Source: Acidimicrobiales bacterium (GTDB lineage Bacteria > Actinomycetota > Acidimicrobiia > Acidimicrobiales > UBA8190). From it: 10,338 nucleotides of DNA. The stretch is taken from assembly GCA_030042575.1 (NCBI GenBank), contig JASHZK010000183.1, positions 1 through 10,338 on the forward strand, read 5' to 3'. The notes below the pieces were generated by a model, which searched no databases, had not been told where the DNA came from, and saw only the letters and a program-made list of their open reading frames with translations. Numbering within the stretch: position 1 is the first letter of the stretch; each line of letters starts with the position of its first letter. This document shows positions 6,854 through 10,338 of the stretch, one piece after another. The translations under genes were made by a program, and so were the position numbers.

Positions 6854-6875
6854 CCGCCAGCCAAGGCGGGAGGAG
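6854..6875 (+). promoter_or_regulatory. Ribosome binding site and overlapping hairpin before the broken secreted gene
   Basis: GGGAGGAG (6868-6875) lies 7 bases before GTG 6883 and is one of the best ribosome binding sites here. The stem CCGCC (6854-6858) / GGCGG (6865-6869), with loop AGCCAA, covers its first two bases. This is either a leftover regulatory hairpin or chance. Confidence 0.45.
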
Positions 6876-6882
6876 CACAGCC

Positions 6883-7302
6883 GTGGTTGGTCCGTCACAG
6901 AGGGGTCACCGGCGACTGACGACGGGCGGCGCCAGGGTCGTGGCGCTCCTCGGACTCTTGGTGACGGCCGCTGCCTCCCCGGCCCGGGCGGTCGCACCCA
7001 GCTGGTCGAAGGTCTCGAGCCCCGACGACGGGACGGCGGACAACAGCCTCGCTGACGTGTCGCGCGGGTCGGCCACCTCGTGCCAGGCCGTGGGCGCTTA
7101 CGAGAACTCCGACTCCGTCGTATAGCCCTCGTCGAGCCCTGGAACGGCGCCCGGTGGACGATCCAGTCCGACACCGAAAGCGGGACGGGGCACGACGGCC
7201 TCTGGAGCCTTTCCTGCGTATCGGCCACCTCGCCCAGGGTGACGGGGCTCCCACGACGAGTTGAGTCGGACCATCATCGACTCATGAGGCGGATCTCGAT
7301 CG
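6883..7302 (+). pseudogene. Broken gene for a secreted repeat protein (SCVSATSC-type repeats)
   Basis: From GTG 6883, 80 codons run to a stop at 7123-7125. They encode a signal peptide (twin basic start, hydrophobic VVALLGLLVTAAA, likely cleavage after ARA at residue 36) and then APSWSKVSSPDDGTADNSLA with SATSCQAVGAYENSDS. This matches a repeat family common in soil actinobacteria, of the general form SWS-x-VPSP ... LxGVSCVSATSCxAVG ... LxExWNGxxW. The match continues in another frame from about 7119 (IALVEPWNGARWTIQSD, then LWSLSCVSATS to 7232). It then returns to the first frame near 7270 as TIIDS, with TGA at 7282 where the repeat's conserved Trp (TGG) is expected. Two frame changes and a stop inside one repeat unit point to a decayed gene. 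One frame change alone could be a sequencing error. The intact protein would have been an exported, propeller-like repeat protein of unknown role. Confidence 0.72.
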
Positions 7303-7415
7303 AGGGGTACTGGCCACCATGCGGGGCGGACTGTCAGGCGTCGCCTTCGACGGGCGGTAATCGCAGCTCCCGTGGGGCAGGGTATCCAAGTGTCGCGACC
7401 TGAAGGTGATGCCGT
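7303..7415. other. Gene remnant or spacer with no recognisable feature
   Basis: The repeat signature of the preceding pseudogene fades here. A weak LSGV-like match in another frame near 7345 may be a last trace of a further repeat. No terminator, promoter or RNA gene is evident before the ribosome binding site at 7402. Confidence 0.4.
7402..7409 (+). promoter_or_regulatory. Ribosome binding site of the YfhO-like gene
   Basis: GAAGGTGA lies 6 bases before GTG 7416. It supports this start over later in-frame candidates and suggests that the roughly 40-residue N-terminal segment before the first membrane span is translated. Confidence 0.65.
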
Positions 7416-9845
7416 GTGCAGCTGGCGGGCGGCTCTTCGGTGACCTCGTTGCCACACAGCCGGGATGGGCATCGTCCACCGAGTCCGATTGGCGGATTTC
7501 TCAGCGCACGCTGGCAGCGCGTTGCACCTGATGTCGGGGGTTTGACCTGGGTTCTTCTGGCCGGCTGGCTGGTGCTCGTGCCTGCGATGCTCCACGGGAT
7601 CTTCCTTGGCCCGTTCGACGAGCTGACGAGATCCGGTCTCACCCAGCAGGCGGGGGTAACGGTCCACAGCTACCAGCAAGACGATCAGATCGACGAGTTG
7701 ATCCCCTGGACTTCGTTGGTGTGGACCCAAGTTCACCACGGCCAGCTGCCACTGTGGAACCCGTACAGCGCTCTGGGGTTACCGTTGGCCTTCAATTGGC
7801 AGTCGGCACCTTTCAGCCTCTCCATGCTGGTTGCTTACCTGTTCCCGCTGCGCCTGGCCTACACGATGCAATGGTTCGTGACCCTTCTCGTGGCCGGCAC
7901 AGGAGCCTACGTGCTGGGCCGGGTCCTCAAGCTGGGGGTCATGGGCGCCGCCTTCATGGCCACTGTCTATGAGCTGAGCGGTCCGTTCATCGCCTGGCTC
8001 GGTTGGCCAGTCGAGTCGGTGATGTCGTGGACGGGGTGGCTCTTCGCTGCTGTTCTGCTGATCCTGCGCGGCGGACGGCGGGTCCGTCACATCGCCTTCT
8101 TCGCCGTCTGCTTGATGTTCGCCCTTTTCGCCGGCGAGCCGGATGCCTGCGGGATCGTGCTCGGCGCGCTCTGCGTGTTCGTCGTGGTCGTACTGGTCCT
8201 TCGTCGTGCGGGTTTCGGAGGCCGTCAACCAGTGTTACGTCCTCTGGGAGACGTGGTCGTGGCTACGGCCGCCGGCGGCATGCTGGCGGCACCGATCGCA
8301 CTGCCGAGCGCCCAGCTCACGGTGGGCTCGGTAAGGGCGGCAAACAGCGCGCCAGGATTGGGATCTTCCCACGTCCTAGTCCACCTACTCCTCCAGGGAT
8401 ATAACGGGCTGCCCATCAGTGGCGACCTGTGGTTCGGCACGTCGCCTACCAGCTCCTTCTACGCGGCCTCGGCGGCCTATTTGGGGCTCATCGCGCTGGC
8501 TCTTGCCACCCTGGCGCTGATCCGGCTCTGGCGTCGAAGGGACGTAATCGCGATGGCAGTAGTCGTGGTGGTGACCATGACCATCACCTTCGCCGGCCCC
8601 GTCGTCACCTTCCTCGACCACACCTCCCATCTCAAGACGGTTGGTTGGCACCTCGCTCTCGTCCCCATGGCCTTCGGGATGGCCGTGCTCTCCGGATTCG
8701 GCATGGACCTGCTCGTCAGGTCGTGGAGAGACCGATCTGTGCACTTTTGGGCGACGGCCGGCTTCGTCCTGTGGTCCCTCGTGCTCGCCGGGCTGTGGTT
8801 GTTCGACCGCGGACGTCTCAGCAGCGCCGATGCGACCATCAGAAACCACAGCTTTGTATGGCCGACAGTCGACGCGATCGTGGGATTGCTGGTGCTAGGG
8901 GCCATCTGGGTCCTCTTGCGCAACCCGCAGGGCATCTCTGGCCGTTTCGCCAGAAACGCCGGTATCTGGGTAGGCGCCATTCTTCTTGTGGCGGAGACGG
9001 CCTTTCTCGTCTCGGCCGGCGCGCCCTGGCCTTCGTCCAGCAGAAACTATCTCCAAGCCACGCCGGCGGTCACAAGCCTCAAACGAGCTGTGGGCTCTTC
9101 GCTGGTGGCCATAGGCAAAGGACTGTGCGTCCAGAATCCGTTCTCCGTCAAGGGGACCGTGTTGGGCCTGAACCCCGACGTCAACGTGGCCTTCGACATC
9201 GACGAGCTCGCCGTCTACGATCCTCTCACTCCTGAGGAGTACACCACGGCCTGGAAAACGGTCACCCACCACGCCCCCGGGGTGCTCAGCGCATTCGGCG
9301 CCAAGGTGTGGTACTGCCCGGTGGTGAATTCGGCCCGTCTCGCTCGCCTCTACGGAGTGGGCTACATCCTCGAACCTCCGTCTGCCCGGGCTCCCGCTGG
9401 CACATTGTTCGTCGAGAAGGTGGGCAACGAGGACCTCTATCGAGTCCCCGCTGCCGCCCAAGCCACTCTCAGCGCGGCGCCCTTGCGCGGCCCGTTCCCC
9501 CCGGTCGAGGCGCGGGGTACCCCGGTCGAGGTCAGCCATCCGGTGCCGACGGAATGGAAGCTCACCACCCATGCCAGCAGGCCCACCGTGCTGCGTCTTC
9601 GCCTCACTGACGTCCCCGGCTGGCACGCCAGCATCGACGGGAAACCACTGCCGCTGTCGAAGTTCGCCGGAGTGATGCTCCAAGCCCATATCCCGGCCGG
9701 CACCCATACCGTCAAGCTGAACTACTGGCCCACGACCTTCACCGTGGGCATCGTCCTGGCGGTGCTCGTCGCCTGTGGGATGGTGGCCGGCCTGTCCGTC
9801 GAGGAGGTCGCCTCGCGTGGCAGGAGTCGAAGGTCGTCCATTTAG
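7416..9845 (+). CDS. YfhO-like multi-pass membrane protein, probable GT-C glycosyltransferase
   Basis: The 809-residue product has a basic cytoplasmic start (1-42) and about 14 hydrophobic segments, including 43-64, 152-170, 246-263, 279-297, 351-370, 377-399, 411-432, 443-462, 484-501 and 514-533. One more lies at about 777-793 before a basic end. After the first span an outside loop carries acidic residues (QQDDQIDE, 87-94) and the family motif PWTSLVWTQ ... GQLPLWNPYSALGLPL (to 124). This is the typical YfhO arrangement, in which GT-C enzymes place a catalytic acid in the first loop. A large extracytoplasmic region (about 534-775) includes a YDPLTPEEY motif and a terminal beta domain with PGWHASIDGKPLPL (from 734) and IPAGTHTVKLNYWP. 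In B. subtilis YfhO helps glycosylate lipoteichoic acid using a lipid-linked sugar; the substrate here is unknown. No flippase or polyprenyl glycosyltransferase is beside it. Codon use is less GC-extreme than in the ribosomal genes. Confidence 0.85.
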   Translation: MQLAGGSSVTSLPHSRDGHRPPSPIGGFLSARWQRVAPDVGGLTWVLLAGWLVLVPAMLHGIFLGPFDELTRSGLTQQAGVTVHSYQQDDQIDELIPWTSLVWTQVHHGQLPLWNPYSALGLPLAFNWQSAPFSLSMLVAYLFPLRLAYTMQWFVTLLVAGTGAYVLGRVLKLGVMGAAFMATVYELSGPFIAWLGWPVESVMSWTGWLFAAVLLILRGGRRVRHIAFFAVCLMFALFAGEPDACGIVLGALCVFVVVVLVLRRAGFGGRQPVLRPLGDVVVATAAGGMLAAPIALPSAQLTVGSVRAANSAPGLGSSHVLVHLLLQGYNGLPISGDLWFGTSPTSSFYAASAAYLGLIALALATLALIRLWRRRDVIAMAVVVVVTMTITFAGPVVTFLDHTSHLKTVGWHLALVPMAFGMAVLSGFGMDLLVRSWRDRSVHFWATAGFVLWSLVLAGLWLFDRGRLSSADATIRNHSFVWPTVDAIVGLLVLGAIWVLLRNPQGISGRFARNAGIWVGAILLVAETAFLVSAGAPWPSSSRNYLQATPAVTSLKRAVGSSLVAIGKGLCVQNPFSVKGTVLGLNPDVNVAFDIDELAVYDPLTPEEYTTAWKTVTHHAPGVLSAFGAKVWYCPVVNSARLARLYGVGYILEPPSARAPAGTLFVEKVGNEDLYRVPAAAQATLSAAPLRGPFPPVEARGTPVEVSHPVPTEWKLTTHASRPTVLRLRLTDVPGWHASIDGKPLPLSKFAGVMLQAHIPAGTHTVKLNYWPTTFTVGIVLAVLVACGMVAGLSVEEVASRGRSRRSSI

Positions 9846-10338
9846 CTCCAAGAGTCCGGCCGCTTCGAGAAGGTAACGTTCCTGGCCAAACCAAACGCCA
9901 ATGCCCCGATCACGACAGCTTGCTGGTGGACGGTAACGATGCTGTCCGGGCTGGTGAATTGATGTCTTCTGGTTCCGGGGTGTCGAAGACCGCCCGAACA
10001 CAACGGGCCCGAAAGCAACTCGCGGGAAAACTGCGCAAGGTTTTCAGGGTTGTCGCCGTCGTCGATGATGCCGTGGCTGCGGCTGGATGTAGGCGGACAT
10101 ACCCTTGGTCGCAGGCAGGTCGTACTCGGGCCACAAACGAGCGATGGGGGGCGGTGGACCCTTGTCGACGACGAGTACGATGTGGCGGGCGGGGCTTTCG
10201 CCGTGGAAGTGCCCGATGAAGGCACAGTCGAGGTAATAGGCGATGGGTAGCGATATCGACGAGTAATAAGGACGCCGTGTCGTCTCTACGATGCAGGGGG
10301 GACGGACACGCAGCTTCTCGAGGTCGATGACGGCGTCA
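9842..10338 (-). pseudogene. Possible minus-strand coding remnant, partial at right edge and frameshifted
   Basis: I do not recognise this. On the minus strand a frame open from the window edge (first full codon 10337-10335) runs to TGA at 10046-10044, about 97 residues, including LPIAYYLDCAFIGHF and ARHIVLVVDKG. It has no start inside the window. Around 10095-10080 the protein-like signal seems to pass to a second minus frame (HGIIDDGDNPENLAQFSREL) that ends at TAA 9844-9842, overlapping the stop of the YfhO-like gene in convergent orientation. The case for the minus strand is base pattern: between about 10255 and 10170 its third codon positions are mostly C, whereas the opposite plus frame would need a first-position G in nearly every codon. 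A basic HHRRRR run just before the first stop suggests out-of-frame reading. A plus-strand gene or no gene at all remains possible. Confidence 0.3.

Noticed and set aside
6820..6882. A riboswitch such as c-di-GMP or TPP, suggested by GACGCAGGCC and CTGAGATACC fragments
   Set aside because: Only isolated short pieces match and the remaining conserved parts and pairings of either class are missing.
10026..10045. GAAAAC / GTTTTC inverted repeat as a terminator
   Set aside because: The stem is AT-rich with only two G-C pairs and no T run follows on either strand, so it is too weak to call.
10050..10250. A plus-strand frame starting at TTG and encoding LDVGGHTLGRRQVVL and a GGAFAVEVPDEGTVEVIG end
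   Set aside because: It looks protein-like, but nearly every codon in its last half starts with G, which is the mirror of C-ending minus-strand codons. It also has no ribosome binding site at its TTG. It is kept only as an alternative to the minus-strand reading.
1..10338. CRISPR arrays, tRNA or rRNA genes, SRP RNA, and insertion sequences
   Set aside because: No evenly spaced direct repeats, RNA gene signatures, transposase motifs or terminal inverted repeats with target duplications were seen.

Overview
This window is very GC-rich and carries housekeeping genes of the kind found in Actinomycetota. Codon use, the short membrane-anchored FtsY and the Actinomycetota-style secreted repeat remnant suggest a deep-branching actinobacterium such as Acidimicrobiia. 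That placement is inference; no rRNA or other taxonomic marker is present.

Region 1 (1-6778, plus strand) is a conserved chromosomal superoperon: the 3' part of smc, then ftsY, ffh, rpsP, a KH-domain gene (khpA), rimM, trmD and rplS. The order matches the Bacillus subtilis smc-ftsY-(ylxM)-ffh-rpsP-ylqC-(ylqD)-rimM-trmD-rplS locus without ylxM and ylqD. It joins chromosome organisation (SMC), co-translational membrane targeting (the SRP GTPase Ffh and its receptor FtsY) and ribosome or tRNA biogenesis (S16, KhpA, RimM, TrmD, L19). Genes are tightly packed: ftsY/ffh share one base, rpsP/khpA and rimM/trmD share an ATGA, and khpA/rimM overlap by 41 bases. Only three gaps exist (before ftsY, before rpsP, before rplS). 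Each holds a promoter-like hexamer, a hairpin, or both, so the locus may be subdivided into several transcription units.

Region 2 (6779-7415) begins with a probable intrinsic terminator after rplS. It is followed by a decayed gene for a secreted repeat protein. The gene keeps a good ribosome binding site, a signal peptide and recognisable repeat motifs, but it is broken by frame changes and stop codons.

Region 3 (7416-9845) is one large gene for an 809-residue, many-times membrane-spanning YfhO-like protein, probably a GT-C-type envelope glycosyltransferase. Region 4 (9846-10338) has no certain gene. Base composition favours minus-strand coding that enters from beyond the right edge and appears to be frameshifted.

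The usual genes after rplS (lepB, rnhB) are absent, so the end of rplS marks the change from a core locus to accessory sequence. I found no convincing previously undescribed multi-gene system. The points most worth a second look are the broken repeat protein, the hexapeptide-repeat extension on the KH protein, the methionine-poor Ffh M domain and the leader hairpins before rpsP and rplS.
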